From Streptomyces longispororuber (lineage in GTDB: Bacteria > Actinomycetota > Actinomycetes > Streptomycetales > Streptomycetaceae), in NCBI RefSeq assembly GCF_024448165.1, contig NZ_JAMOLN010000037.1, forward strand, positions 1 to 58,447: 58,447 nucleotides of DNA, in the 5' to 3' direction. This document shows positions 42,995 to 51,641 of the stretch, one piece after another. Below the pieces are notes generated by a model. That model had not been told where the DNA came from. It did no database searches and worked only from the letters and a program-made list of their open reading frames with translations. A program made the translations under genes and the position numbers. Every line of letters begins with the position of its first letter. Position 1 is the stretch's first letter.

Positions 42995-43100
42995 TCGCGC
43001 AGTTCCCCGCGCCCCTGGAGATGCGCACTTCGTGCGGCATCTCCGGGCCGGGGAAGGCTGCGCGCAGCGCATGCCTTCAGGGGCGCGGGGAACTGCGCGA
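42995..43100. repeat. Long inverted repeat, best copy of the dispersed palindromic element
   Basis: Two perfectly complementary 23-bp arms (42995-43017 and 43078-43100, each containing CGCAGTTCCCCGCGCCCCTG or its complement) flank an inner hairpin GAGATGC-GCAC-TTC-GTGC-GGCATCTC. The element fills the gap between the convergent gntR and ATPase genes and should terminate both. It shares GTTCCCCGCGCC with the copies at 6020 and 24450. Confidence 0.9.
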
Positions 43101-43139
43101 GACGTCCCGCCGGGTCGCGGTCGCCGACGGGACGGGCCG

Positions 43140-44234
43140 CTACAGGTAGAGGCCCGCGTCCGCCCCGCCCCGGGGGTCCGGGACCGACGTCGGCGAGATC
43201 CCGCGGCGCAATGCGTACAGCTCCGCAAGCGTCGCCCCGTCCCGCCCCACCCCTTCCTCCGAGCCCAGCCACGCCACCGACTCCCGACGGGTCAGCGCAC
43301 CCACCTCGATCCGGGCGAGGCAGCGGCCGGGGCGGACCACGGCCGGGTGGAGACGCTCCAGGTCCTCGTTCGTGGTGACGCCCACCAGCACGTTCCTGCC
43401 CTGACCGAGCAGGCCGTCGGTCAGATTGAGCAGGCGCGAGAGCGCCTGCCCCGCCGTGTGCTTCGCCTCGCCGCGGATCAGCTCGTCGCAGTCCTCCAGG
43501 AGCAGCAGCCGCCAGCGGCCCTTCGCCGTGCCGTCGTCCTCGCCGATCGCGATGTCCATCAGATAGCCGACGTCCGAGAACAGCCGCTCGGGGTCGAGGA
43601 CGCAGTCGACCTGGCACCAGTCGCGCCAGGACCGGGCCAGCGTGCGCAGCGCGGACGTCTTGCCGGTGCCCGGCGGCCCGTGCAGGAGCAGCAGCCGGCC
43701 CGCGATGTCCTCGGGGCGGGTCTTCATCAGGCGGTCCATCGCCCCGGCCACCGGCTCCGTGTAGTTGGCCCGCACCTCCTCCCACGTGCCGGCCGAGATC
43801 TGCCGCGTCGTGCGGTGCGGGCCGCGCCGCGGCGAGACGTACCAGAAGCCCATCGTCACGTTGTCCGGCTGCGGTTCCGGCTCGTCGGCGGCGCCGTCCG
43901 TGGCGAGCTTCAGCACCTTCTCGGCCAGTTCGGCCGTCGTCGCCGTCACCGTGACGTCGGCGCCCCTGTTCCACCGGGAGACCAGCAGCGTCCAGCCGTC
44001 GCCCTCGGCGAGCGTAGCGCTGCGGTCGTCGTCGCGCGCGGAGCGCAGCACCCGGGCGTCCGGCGGCAACAGCGTCGCCCCGGACCTGACCCGGTCGATG
44101 TTCACCGCGTGGGAGTGCGGCTGCTCGCCCGTGGCGAAGCGGCCGAGGAACAGTGCGTCGACGACATCGGCGGGCGAATCGCTGTCGTCGACACCGAGCC
44201 GGACCGGCAGCGCGTCGAACGGGTTGGCAGACAT
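43140..44234 (-). CDS. DUF5925-type protein with AAA ATPase domain
   Basis: The 364-residue protein has an N-terminal region of about 145 residues of the actinobacterial DUF5925 type, then an AAA domain: Walker A GPPGTGKT (186-193), Walker B LLLLEDCDE (243-251), sensor LVGVTTNED and arginine finger region RPGRCLARIEVG. The function is unknown; related AAA proteins act as unfoldases or remodelers. The N-terminal FATGEQPHSHAVNIDRVRSGATLLPP is the family marker. The ATG giving MSANPFDALP is chosen, since the upstream ATG lacks a ribosome site. Confidence 0.85.
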   Translation of the reverse strand: MSANPFDALPVRLGVDDSDSPADVVDALFLGRFATGEQPHSHAVNIDRVRSGATLLPPDARVLRSARDDDRSATLAEGDGWTLLVSRWNRGADVTVTATTAELAEKVLKLATDGAADEPEPQPDNVTMGFWYVSPRRGPHRTTRQISAGTWEEVRANYTEPVAGAMDRLMKTRPEDIAGRLLLLHGPPGTGKTSALRTLARSWRDWCQVDCVLDPERLFSDVGYLMDIAIGEDDGTAKGRWRLLLLEDCDELIRGEAKHTAGQALSRLLNLTDGLLGQGRNVLVGVTTNEDLERLHPAVVRPGRCLARIEVGALTRRESVAWLGSEEGVGRDGATLAELYALRRGISPTSVPDPRGGADAGLYL

Positions 44235-44349
44235 GCCGCCATGATCCGCCACCAAAGGGCCGCCCGCACGGGATTTCCGCAGCGCGTCACACGGGTACCT
44301 CGGCGCGACGTACGTATCGAACCTCGTTACGAGCCTGTGGCAACGGAGT

Positions 44350-45810
44350 ATGTCCCTCCGCCAACTGCCCTGGTTACCCTTGTCCTTGATGGGACGTCAT
44401 GGGTGGAATTCGGGGGCACGGCGGTGGCGGCTCACCGCACTGCTCGGCGTGGGGGTGGCCGCTCTGGCCCTGGTGCTGACGGTGATCAGCACCCTTCCTG
44501 ACAACAAGGGCAGCACCGCGGGCACCACGCGCGACGGTGACAAGGTCCACGGCACACCGGCCGAGCCTCCCGATCAGCAGGGGCCGTCGGTCGGGTGGGG
44601 GTTCACCCACACCCAGCACTCCGCCGACGAGGGGGCCGACGCCGCGGTCGAGCGTGCGGAGAAGCTGCTCGGCGAGCGGCCGCTGCCGCAGAACCAGGCG
44701 ATCATGGGCTGGGGCGCGGACAACCCCGAGCCGGTGAAGGGGCGTTACGACTTCGACGCGCTGGACCGCCGCGTCGACTTCATCCGCGCGTCCGGCGGCA
44801 CCCCGGTGATCACCCTGTGCTGCGCGCCGGACTGGATGAAGGGCGGCAAGGCGGGCGTCGACAACACGAACTGGAGCCAGCCCAACCTGGAGAAGGCCCC
44901 CGACCCCGAGCACTTCCAGGACTATGCGAACCTCGCCGCGACCGTCGCCAAGCGCTACCCGTACGTCCGCCACTTCATCGTCTGGAACGAGTTCAAGGGC
45001 TTCTGGAACGACAGCGAGGGCCGCTGGGACTACGAGGGTTACACGAAGCTGTACAACCTCGTCTACAAGGCGCTGAAGAAGGTCGACAAGGACATCATGG
45101 TCGGCGGTCCCTACCTGGTCATGGACAGCCTCGACCCGAAGCAGACCGATGGTGCGTCCGACGCGGTCAAGGGCGCCTGGGGCCGCATGGACCAGCGGAT
45201 CGTCGACGCCTTCACGTACTGGAACGAGAACAAGGCGGGGGCCGACTTCGTCGTCGTCGACGGCTCCAGCTACACGAACGACGACGAGATGCTGCCCGAC
45301 GAGTTCGCCGCCACCGACAAGTTCACCGCCGTCAGCCGGTGGATCGAGCGGCAGACCGGCGACCTGCCGCTGTGGTGGGCCGAGTACTACGTGGAGCCCG
45401 CCGACAGCAAGGACGAGCGGCAGGGCTGGAGCGAGCCGCACCGGGTCGCCGTACAGGCCGCCGGGATGATCGCGATGGCCAGGGGCGGCGCCACGTCCGG
45501 GTTCTACTGGAACCCCGAGGACGAGAAGGGCGCCTCGTGCGCCGGCTGCCTGTGGCGGCCCACCGACCGGGCGTCCGGCGGGACGCGGCTGCCGATGTAC
45601 GACCTGGTGTCTCGGTTCAACGAGGAGTTCGGGCCGGGGACGACGTACGAGACCGTGCCGGTCGCCAAGGACGACGTGCCGAACGTACGGGTGCTCGCCG
45701 ACGACAAGGCCGTGGTCGTCGTGAACACCCTGAACCGCGCCATCAGCGCCAAGGTGGACGGCAAGCGGTTCGAGATGCAGGGATACGAGGTCAAGTGGCT
45801 CGAGCGGTAG
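44350..45810 (+). CDS. Membrane-anchored GH39/GH5-like glycoside hydrolase
   Basis: The protein (486 residues from this ATG; an ATG at 44389 would give 473) has a signal anchor (LTALLGVGVAALALVLTVIS) and a TIM-barrel hydrolase: WGADNPEPVKGRYDFDALDRRVDFIRASGGTPVITLCCAPDWMKG, acid/base Glu in HFIVWNEFKGFW and probable nucleophile Glu in LWWAEYYVE. It resembles xylosidase-like GH39 enzymes in exopolysaccharide loci. It converges on the polysaccharide cluster, so it may trim or release the exported glycan. Start is uncertain because ribosome sites are poor. Confidence 0.82.
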   Translation: MSLRQLPWLPLSLMGRHGWNSGARRWRLTALLGVGVAALALVLTVISTLPDNKGSTAGTTRDGDKVHGTPAEPPDQQGPSVGWGFTHTQHSADEGADAAVERAEKLLGERPLPQNQAIMGWGADNPEPVKGRYDFDALDRRVDFIRASGGTPVITLCCAPDWMKGGKAGVDNTNWSQPNLEKAPDPEHFQDYANLAATVAKRYPYVRHFIVWNEFKGFWNDSEGRWDYEGYTKLYNLVYKALKKVDKDIMVGGPYLVMDSLDPKQTDGASDAVKGAWGRMDQRIVDAFTYWNENKAGADFVVVDGSSYTNDDEMLPDEFAATDKFTAVSRWIERQTGDLPLWWAEYYVEPADSKDERQGWSEPHRVAVQAAGMIAMARGGATSGFYWNPEDEKGASCAGCLWRPTDRASGGTRLPMYDLVSRFNEEFGPGTTYETVPVAKDDVPNVRVLADDKAVVVVNTLNRAISAKVDGKRFEMQGYEVKWLER

Positions 45811-45817
45811 CGCCGCA

Positions 45818-45843
45818 GGGGTGCGGGCAGCCGCCCGCACCCC
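45818..45843. terminator. Perfect hairpin between convergent genes
   Basis: An 11-bp perfect stem (GGGGTGCGGGC with GCCCGCACCCC) with loop AGCC separates the hydrolase gene from the end of the flippase fusion gene. Confidence 0.9.
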
Positions 45844-45852
45844 GCGGGAGCC

Positions 45853-48800
45853 TCAGTTCAGGCCCATCGTGATGAACCGCTGGATCAGCGACGCGACGAC
45901 CACCGCGAGCAGCGGCAGCGAGAACCAGAACGTGGACTGCAGCCACCGGAGCTGACGCACGCTCGGCCGGACCGCGACCCGGACCACCTCGCGCGCCGTG
46001 AGCAGCAGGATCAGCGCGACCGCCGCGAGTGCGCCCACGACCGACCACGGCGTCCAGGTGATCTGCGGCCCGATCGGCCCCGGATCGGCCTTCTGCACCG
46101 TGCCGGCCGGCTCCTTGCGCAACTGGTACATGGTCACGTCGTCGTTGACGTAGACCTTCTTCAGCTCGGTGCGCCGGTCCAGGTTCTCGAACAGGCGGGT
46201 CGCCCACATCTTCGAGTAGCCGACGTCGAGCTGCAGATACACGACCTGACTCTTGTTGATCATCAGGTACGAGTTCGGTCCCGCGTCCTTGAGCGCCTTG
46301 ACGAGACCGCCGACCAGGACCGGGTCGACCGGTGCGAGCGTCGGCACGTACTGGACCTTCTCCATGTCACGGGTGCCCCACGGCATCGCGGGCGTGACGT
46401 TGTTGACGGTGTCGTTGCTCATCCACAGCAGCCGCACGGTCGGCTTGTCGTGGGCGTAGACGTAGTCCATCGCCGCGACCTCGCCGGGCCGGATCCGCTC
46501 GAACGGCTCGTTGCCCCAGCGGGCCACCAGGAAGCCGCCCATGAGGAGCAGCCCGGCCATGAGCGCGGCCAGCGGGGCCAGACTGATCCGGTCCTTGTCG
46601 CGCTCCTTCGCCGTGGCGCCGGTGCGCGGGAACAGGGCGAGACCGGCCAGCAGCGCGGCGCCCGGCAGGGCGAACATGAAGACGCGCAGCGCCATCTCGC
46701 CGCCGTACGACTGCATGCCGAAGCCGAGGAACGGCACGAAGGTCAGGACGATCAGCGAACGCTCGCGGTACTTCCAGTCGCGCCGGCGCCACCAGCCGTA
46801 GCAGGCGAACGCCATGACGCCGCCCGCCAGCAGCACGCGCACGTACAGCACCAGCTTGTGGGTCGAACTGCCGCCCTGGATACGGCCGGAGACCGACGAC
46901 GTGACGTTGCCGCCGACCCCGCCGACGCCGCCGAACAGGTCGTTGAAGTGACCCGACCAGTACGGCTCGGCGAGGAAGCCCAGCCAGACGACGACGATCA
47001 CTCCGAACAGCAGCGGCAGGCCGCGCAGTTCGGACCGGCCGACGAGGACCAGGACCGCGAGGACGCCCAGCATCACGAACGGGGTGAGCTGGTGCGCCGG
47101 GACCGTGGCGGCGAACAGGGCGATCAGGACGACGAGCAGCACCGCACGCTGGCGGCGGTCGGCCGGTTCGACCTCCGTCTCGCCGGGCCGCCGCTTCGCC
47201 CACAGCACGCGCGGCGCCCGGAACCACACCAGCAGGATCGCCACGAACACCAGATAGAGGAGGTACGTGAAGCCCTGCGGCGAGAAGTAGTCCTGGCCCA
47301 CCCAGCCGCTCAGGACGAAGATCCACAGACCGGTCCACTTGGCCCGCCAGCTCGCCCGCACCGAGCGCAGCAGCAGGAACATCGGGGCCAGATAGAGGAG
47401 TTGGATGGCCATCGGCCACCAGCGGATGACCTCGGTGAGATCGTCCACCCCGCACGCCTTGGCGAGGAACGCGGCCGCGGCGAAGAAGCCGGGCCAGCTC
47501 CAGCGGGCGTCGAGATCGGGCACCGCCGAACCGGTGCGGTCGATGTAGTCCATGAAGCCCAGGTGCTGCCAGGCCGTCGCGAACCGCGGCTCCGCCTCGA
47601 TGACCGCGGGCAGCGCGTGCAGCGACACGACCGTCGCCAGCAGGGTGAGCAGCAGGAGCCGCTTGTGCGGGCGTTCGAGCCAGAGCAGCGAGGCGAACAC
47701 CCCGATGAGGAGCGCGCCGCCGAGCAGCGTCACCGGCGAGAGGACCGAGATCAGGCCGAGCCCGCCCATGTCCTCCAGGTCGGCGTCGCTCATCCCGAGG
47801 ACCGGGCCCCAGTACAGGCCGAGGGCCGCGACGAGGAGCAGTGCCAGGACGACGACCGACGGCGTCAGCCGGGCACGCCGGGGCTCGGCCGGGACGTCGG
47901 GCGGCGGAGCGTGCTCCGGCTCCTCGGCGGCCGGATCGGCGGCCGGGGGCTCGGTGCTCCACGGTGCGTCGACACCGCTCTGCGCGGGCTCCTCCTCCGG
48001 GGAGGCAGGGGCATGGGGGCGCAGGGGCGGTGGTGCCGTCGCCGAGGCACCGGCGGCGGACCGGTCCGGGGCGGCGGAGCCGCCCTCCGTGTGGCGTCCG
48101 CTGGACGCCTGCGACGCCGACGCCTCCGACTCGCCGGACGGTGCCGAACGCTGCCCGGGCAGCGGCGACTTGAGGGCCCACGTCGGGCGGTGGTCGACGG
48201 GCGTGCCGCGGGCCGGGGTGACCGGGCCCGGCCGGACGTCCGGGCGCCGCTCCTGGTGGTCCAGGTTGAGCTGCACCGCGAGATGCAGCGTGTCCGAGTC
48301 CATCGCGTCGCGCAGCGCCCACTTCGGGTGCGGCTCCTTGGTGCTCACGGCCGGCTTCGGCGTGCCCAGGTCGGCGAGGTCCCCGTCGGGAGCCGCGCCC
48401 TCGGCGGCGGCCGGGACCGGGGGAGCGGTGCGCACCACGCGCCACAGCTTCGGCGCCGCGATCAGCACGATCACGGCGAGCGAGGAGATCTCCGCGACGC
48501 CCGCCCCCGTCAGCCCCATCCGGGGCAGCAGGAGCAGCGTCAGACCGAGCACGAGCACGCACAGCAGGCCCTGCAGCCAGGCGAGTCCGGCCGTCCGGCT
48601 CTGCGCGCGCAGCACCGCGAAGTACGTCTCCATGACCACGCGCAGCGCCGCGCCCACCGCGAACCAGCGCAGCAGCGGTGTCGCCGCCGCCGAGTAGTCC
48701 GCGCCGAAGACGTGCAGCACGTACGGGGCGAGGAGGAAGAGCAGCCCGCAGACCGGGATCATGATGCGGGCCATCCGGCGCAGCGCGGCCCGGGTGTTGG

Positions 48801-49800
48801 CGGCGAGCTGCGCCGGGTCGTGCGAGCCCTCCACGGTCAGCGAGGCACCCATGTTGATGGCCAGCAGGTTGACCGTGCCGCCGATGGTGGTGGTGATGTA
48901 GAAGTACGCGTTGTCGGCGGAGCTCACCTGCGAGGCGATGATCACCGGCACCAGGTACACGACGGCCAGCGAGAACAGCGAGCCCGTGTAGTCGCCCGCG
49001 AGGAAGCGGCCCATCTCGCGCAGCGTCGGCGGATCCGCCTTGCCGTCGGTCGCCTCGATGTGCCGGGGCACCAGCCGCCGGAACACGAGCCAGCCCAGCG
49101 GCACCACCGAGAACGCGATGGCGACGACCCAGGACACGAACACCCCGGTCGTCGCGAGGGCCGTCGCGAACGCGACCAGGAGCCCCAGCTTCACCAGCGA
49201 GAACACGGTGTTCCCGACCGGCACCCACAGCGCGCTGCGCAGCCCCGTCAGCACGCCGTCCTGGAGCGTGAGCAGCGACCAGGCGACGACGGCCGCGATG
49301 AACCCGAGCCCGTTCACCGGCCCGTGCAGGAATCTGTACGAGGGTCCCCACACGTCGAGCGTGAGCAGGAAGATCAGCGCGGCGAACGCGACGGCCGCCG
49401 AACTCCCCGCGTACGTACGGAAGATGAACCGCCCGGTGGCGCGTCCGGCGACCGGGATGAAGCGGGCCAGGGCGCCGGTCAGCGTCACGGCGGTGAGCCC
49501 CGCGAGGAACTTCATCGCCGCGATGGCCGCCGAGCCCTGGCCGACCGCGTCCGCGGTGTAGTAGTGCGCGGCGGCGAGCCAGAAGCCGACGCCGAGCACG
49601 CCGGAGATGCCGGTGTTCAGCATCAGCGCATAGGCGTTGCGGAACAGCTGGTTCCCGCCCCCCGACCCCATGCCGTCTGTCCTGCCCTTCCGGGCGCGGC
49701 CCATGCCGGGCAGCCTGAGTCTGCGGCCGGGCGGCGCCTGCGGGCCGGCCGTGGTCGAAGCGGGTGCGGCCTGGGTGGTGGTCGTCGTCGTGTCAGACAC
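45853..49800 (-). CDS. Giant membrane protein: Wzx-like flippase fused to a polytopic glycan-synthesis domain
   Basis: The 1315-residue protein has three parts. Residues about 45-455 form a polysaccharide flippase-like unit with 12-14 helices (FRNAYALMLNTGISGVLGVGFWLAAAHYYTADAVGQGSA). About 455-650 is a disordered Pro/Ala/Ser/Glu-rich linker. About 650-1315 has 12 or so helices with large loops (AEPRFATAWQHLGFMDYID.., YFSPQGFTYLLYLV) and a periplasmic-like C-terminal part (MSNDTVNNVTPAMPWGTRDMEKVQYVP), resembling GT-C glycosyltransferases or polymerases. One chain could flip and polymerise or modify a glycan. The GTG start overlaps the deacetylase gene by 8 nt. Confidence 0.8.
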   Translation of the reverse strand: MSDTTTTTTQAAPASTTAGPQAPPGRRLRLPGMGRARKGRTDGMGSGGGNQLFRNAYALMLNTGISGVLGVGFWLAAAHYYTADAVGQGSAAIAAMKFLAGLTAVTLTGALARFIPVAGRATGRFIFRTYAGSSAAVAFAALIFLLTLDVWGPSYRFLHGPVNGLGFIAAVVAWSLLTLQDGVLTGLRSALWVPVGNTVFSLVKLGLLVAFATALATTGVFVSWVVAIAFSVVPLGWLVFRRLVPRHIEATDGKADPPTLREMGRFLAGDYTGSLFSLAVVYLVPVIIASQVSSADNAYFYITTTIGGTVNLLAINMGASLTVEGSHDPAQLAANTRAALRRMARIMIPVCGLLFLLAPYVLHVFGADYSAAATPLLRWFAVGAALRVVMETYFAVLRAQSRTAGLAWLQGLLCVLVLGLTLLLLPRMGLTGAGVAEISSLAVIVLIAAPKLWRVVRTAPPVPAAAEGAAPDGDLADLGTPKPAVSTKEPHPKWALRDAMDSDTLHLAVQLNLDHQERRPDVRPGPVTPARGTPVDHRPTWALKSPLPGQRSAPSGESEASASQASSGRHTEGGSAAPDRSAAGASATAPPPLRPHAPASPEEEPAQSGVDAPWSTEPPAADPAAEEPEHAPPPDVPAEPRRARLTPSVVVLALLLVAALGLYWGPVLGMSDADLEDMGGLGLISVLSPVTLLGGALLIGVFASLLWLERPHKRLLLLTLLATVVSLHALPAVIEAEPRFATAWQHLGFMDYIDRTGSAVPDLDARWSWPGFFAAAAFLAKACGVDDLTEVIRWWPMAIQLLYLAPMFLLLRSVRASWRAKWTGLWIFVLSGWVGQDYFSPQGFTYLLYLVFVAILLVWFRAPRVLWAKRRPGETEVEPADRRQRAVLLVVLIALFAATVPAHQLTPFVMLGVLAVLVLVGRSELRGLPLLFGVIVVVWLGFLAEPYWSGHFNDLFGGVGGVGGNVTSSVSGRIQGGSSTHKLVLYVRVLLAGGVMAFACYGWWRRRDWKYRERSLIVLTFVPFLGFGMQSYGGEMALRVFMFALPGAALLAGLALFPRTGATAKERDKDRISLAPLAALMAGLLLMGGFLVARWGNEPFERIRPGEVAAMDYVYAHDKPTVRLLWMSNDTVNNVTPAMPWGTRDMEKVQYVPTLAPVDPVLVGGLVKALKDAGPNSYLMINKSQVVYLQLDVGYSKMWATRLFENLDRRTELKKVYVNDDVTMYQLRKEPAGTVQKADPGPIGPQITWTPWSVVGALAAVALILLLTAREVVRVAVRPSVRQLRWLQSTFWFSLPLLAVVVASLIQRFITMGLN

Positions 49801-50617
49801 GGGTACGGGTTGCCTTCCGGCGGGCCTGTCGGGCTCTGCGGACCACGGCGTACCCCTTGGTCAGGGCACGGTCCCTGGCGTAGGTGCGGCCGATCGCGCG
49901 GCCCTCCACGAGCCGCTCGAACTCGGTCGCGTCGGTGGAGCGGCGCACGGTGACCCGCTGCAGCGCGTACGGGCCCTGCCGTCGCCGGGCGAGACCGTTG
50001 CCGACGGCGAGCGACTGGGCGAACCCGGCCGCGCGCACCGCCTGCCGCACCCGCCGGTCGGAGTGACCGTACGGGTACGCGAAGGAGACGGGCGTCGACC
50101 CGAGTTCCCCCGCCACGATCTCCTTGCACAGGCGCAGTTCGAACGCGAGGTCGTCGTCGTCGAGCTGGTCGAGCTGGGGGTGCGTGTGGCTGTGCCCGCC
50201 GATCTCCATGCCCTGCGCGGCGAGTGCCCGCACCTGGTCCCAGTCGAGCATCGTGTCGAGTCCGCGCCCGGTGTCGTACGGACCGCGCAGCCACCCCGTC
50301 GAGACGAACAGGGCGGACGCGAAGCCGTGCTTGGCGAGCACGGGCAGGGCGTGCCGGTGCACGCCCTCGTAGCCGTCGTCGAACGTGATCAGGACGGGCC
50401 GGTCGGGCAGCACCCGGCCGCCGCCCCGCCAGATCCCGGCCAGCTCGGCCGTGGACAGGGGAGTGCAGCGGTGGTCCGCGAGGATCTCCATCTGCTCGGC
50501 GAACTGCTCGGGCGACACCGACAGGCGGCGCGTCGCCTCGCTCGGCTCGTGCGCCACCGCGTGGTACATCAGGATCGGTACGGGCGCCTCGTCGGACGCC
50601 CGGGTCTGCGCGCTCAT
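49793..50617 (-). CDS. Polysaccharide deacetylase (NodB/CE4)
   Basis: The 274-residue protein has the NodB motifs: VPILMYHAVA, motif 1 LITFDDGYEG, motif 2 GGHSHTHPQL and motif 3 FAYPYGHSD. These give the metal-binding Asp-His-His and catalytic residues. CE4 enzymes remove N-acetyl groups from glycans. There is no signal peptide, so it acts inside or is exported by an unknown route; the basic C-terminus (RQARRKATRTRV) is notable. It overlaps both neighbours, so it is co-translated with the glycosyltransferase and flippase genes. Confidence 0.92.
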   Translation of the reverse strand: MSAQTRASDEAPVPILMYHAVAHEPSEATRRLSVSPEQFAEQMEILADHRCTPLSTAELAGIWRGGGRVLPDRPVLITFDDGYEGVHRHALPVLAKHGFASALFVSTGWLRGPYDTGRGLDTMLDWDQVRALAAQGMEIGGHSHTHPQLDQLDDDDLAFELRLCKEIVAGELGSTPVSFAYPYGHSDRRVRQAVRAAGFAQSLAVGNGLARRRQGPYALQRVTVRRSTDATEFERLVEGRAIGRTYARDRALTKGYAVVRRARQARRKATRTRV

Positions 50618-51627
50618 GCCGCCGCCCCCGCTTCCTCCTCGCCGCTCCGGTCGATCTCCGCGACGCGGAACCCCGAGAACCCGGAACCGCCGCGCCGCGC
50701 CCGGAAACTCCCGAGGACGTACCCGCCGGCCGCCGTCGCCACTCCGGCCACGATCGCCCCGGCCCGCCCCGCGCCGCCCGGCCTGCCGAGCACGAAGTCC
50801 CGCACGCCCCTGGCCACCCCGGCGGGCAGCACCCGGCTCGTGTAGGCCCGCTCGCTCTCCAGTCCCTTGTCGGCGCCGACGCTTCGGGCGACGAGGGCCT
50901 TCGACAGTCCTTCCGCGTACGTCCGGGTGCGGAAGTAGGCGAACTGCTCGCGCCCCGCCGGTACCCGATGGTGGATCACCGAGCGGTCGTCGATCAGGAG
51001 CACCGCGTCCGGTCTTGCGCGGGACAGGCGGATGCACAGCTCCGTCTCCTCGCAGCCGAGCGGGCGCTTGTCGCCGTCCCGGCCGATCCCGGTGGCGAAG
51101 CCGCCCGCCACGTCGAAGGCGGTGCGCCGGAACGAGGCGTTCCCGCCCAGCACGTTGCGCACCTTCACCCGGCCGGGCGGCAGCCCCTTGTACGTGCAGC
51201 CCACCACCCAGTCGAACTCCTCGGGGAACCAGACGGGCCGGCGCCCGGAGGCCCAGACGGGCTCGGTGCGCCCGCCGACCGCCATCACCTTCGGGTCGGC
51301 GTAACCGGCCACGAAGTGCCGCAGCCAGTCCCGCTCGGCGACGGCGTCGTCGTCCAGGAACGCGATGATGTCGGCGTCCGACGCGGCGATCCCGGTGTTC
51401 CGCCCCGCGGACAGGCCGCGCGGTCCCGCGTTGGCGAGGACCCGGATGCCGGCCGCCTCCTTGTACTCCTTGGCCAGCCGCTCCAGCAGCGCCGGGTTGT
51501 GGTCGACGACGAGCAGGGTCTCCACGGCCGGGTACGACTGGGTGCGCACGGAGTCGACGGCGGCGAGGATGTCGCTCCAGCGGTCCTCGGTGTACACGCA
51601 GATGACGACGGACGCCGTCATCCGCAT
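50614..51627 (-). CDS. Family 2 glycosyltransferase (first of pair)
   Basis: The 337-residue protein is a GT2 enzyme: SVVICVYTEDRWSDILAAVDSVRTQ, nucleotide-binding region VVDHNPALL, AFLDDDAVAERDWL (DxD metal motif) and the acceptor-side CEETELCIRL. The C-terminal part has weakly hydrophobic segments (GAIVAGVATAAGGYVLGSF) that may touch the membrane. The sugar is unknown. ATG 51627 gives the expected MRMTASVVI opening. It overlaps the deacetylase start by 4 nt. Confidence 0.9.
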   Translation of the reverse strand: MRMTASVVICVYTEDRWSDILAAVDSVRTQSYPAVETLLVVDHNPALLERLAKEYKEAAGIRVLANAGPRGLSAGRNTGIAASDADIIAFLDDDAVAERDWLRHFVAGYADPKVMAVGGRTEPVWASGRRPVWFPEEFDWVVGCTYKGLPPGRVKVRNVLGGNASFRRTAFDVAGGFATGIGRDGDKRPLGCEETELCIRLSRARPDAVLLIDDRSVIHHRVPAGREQFAYFRTRTYAEGLSKALVARSVGADKGLESERAYTSRVLPAGVARGVRDFVLGRPGGAGRAGAIVAGVATAAGGYVLGSFRARRGGSGFSGFRVAEIDRSGEEEAGAAA

Positions 51628-51641
51628 GCTCTGACGATCCG

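Noticed and set aside
46450..49953. Very long plus-strand open frame opposite the flippase fusion gene
   Set aside because: It is rich in Arg, Glu, Gln and His with no hydrophobic or domain pattern, as expected opposite a GC-rich membrane protein gene. The minus-strand frame has coherent helices and coupled neighbours.
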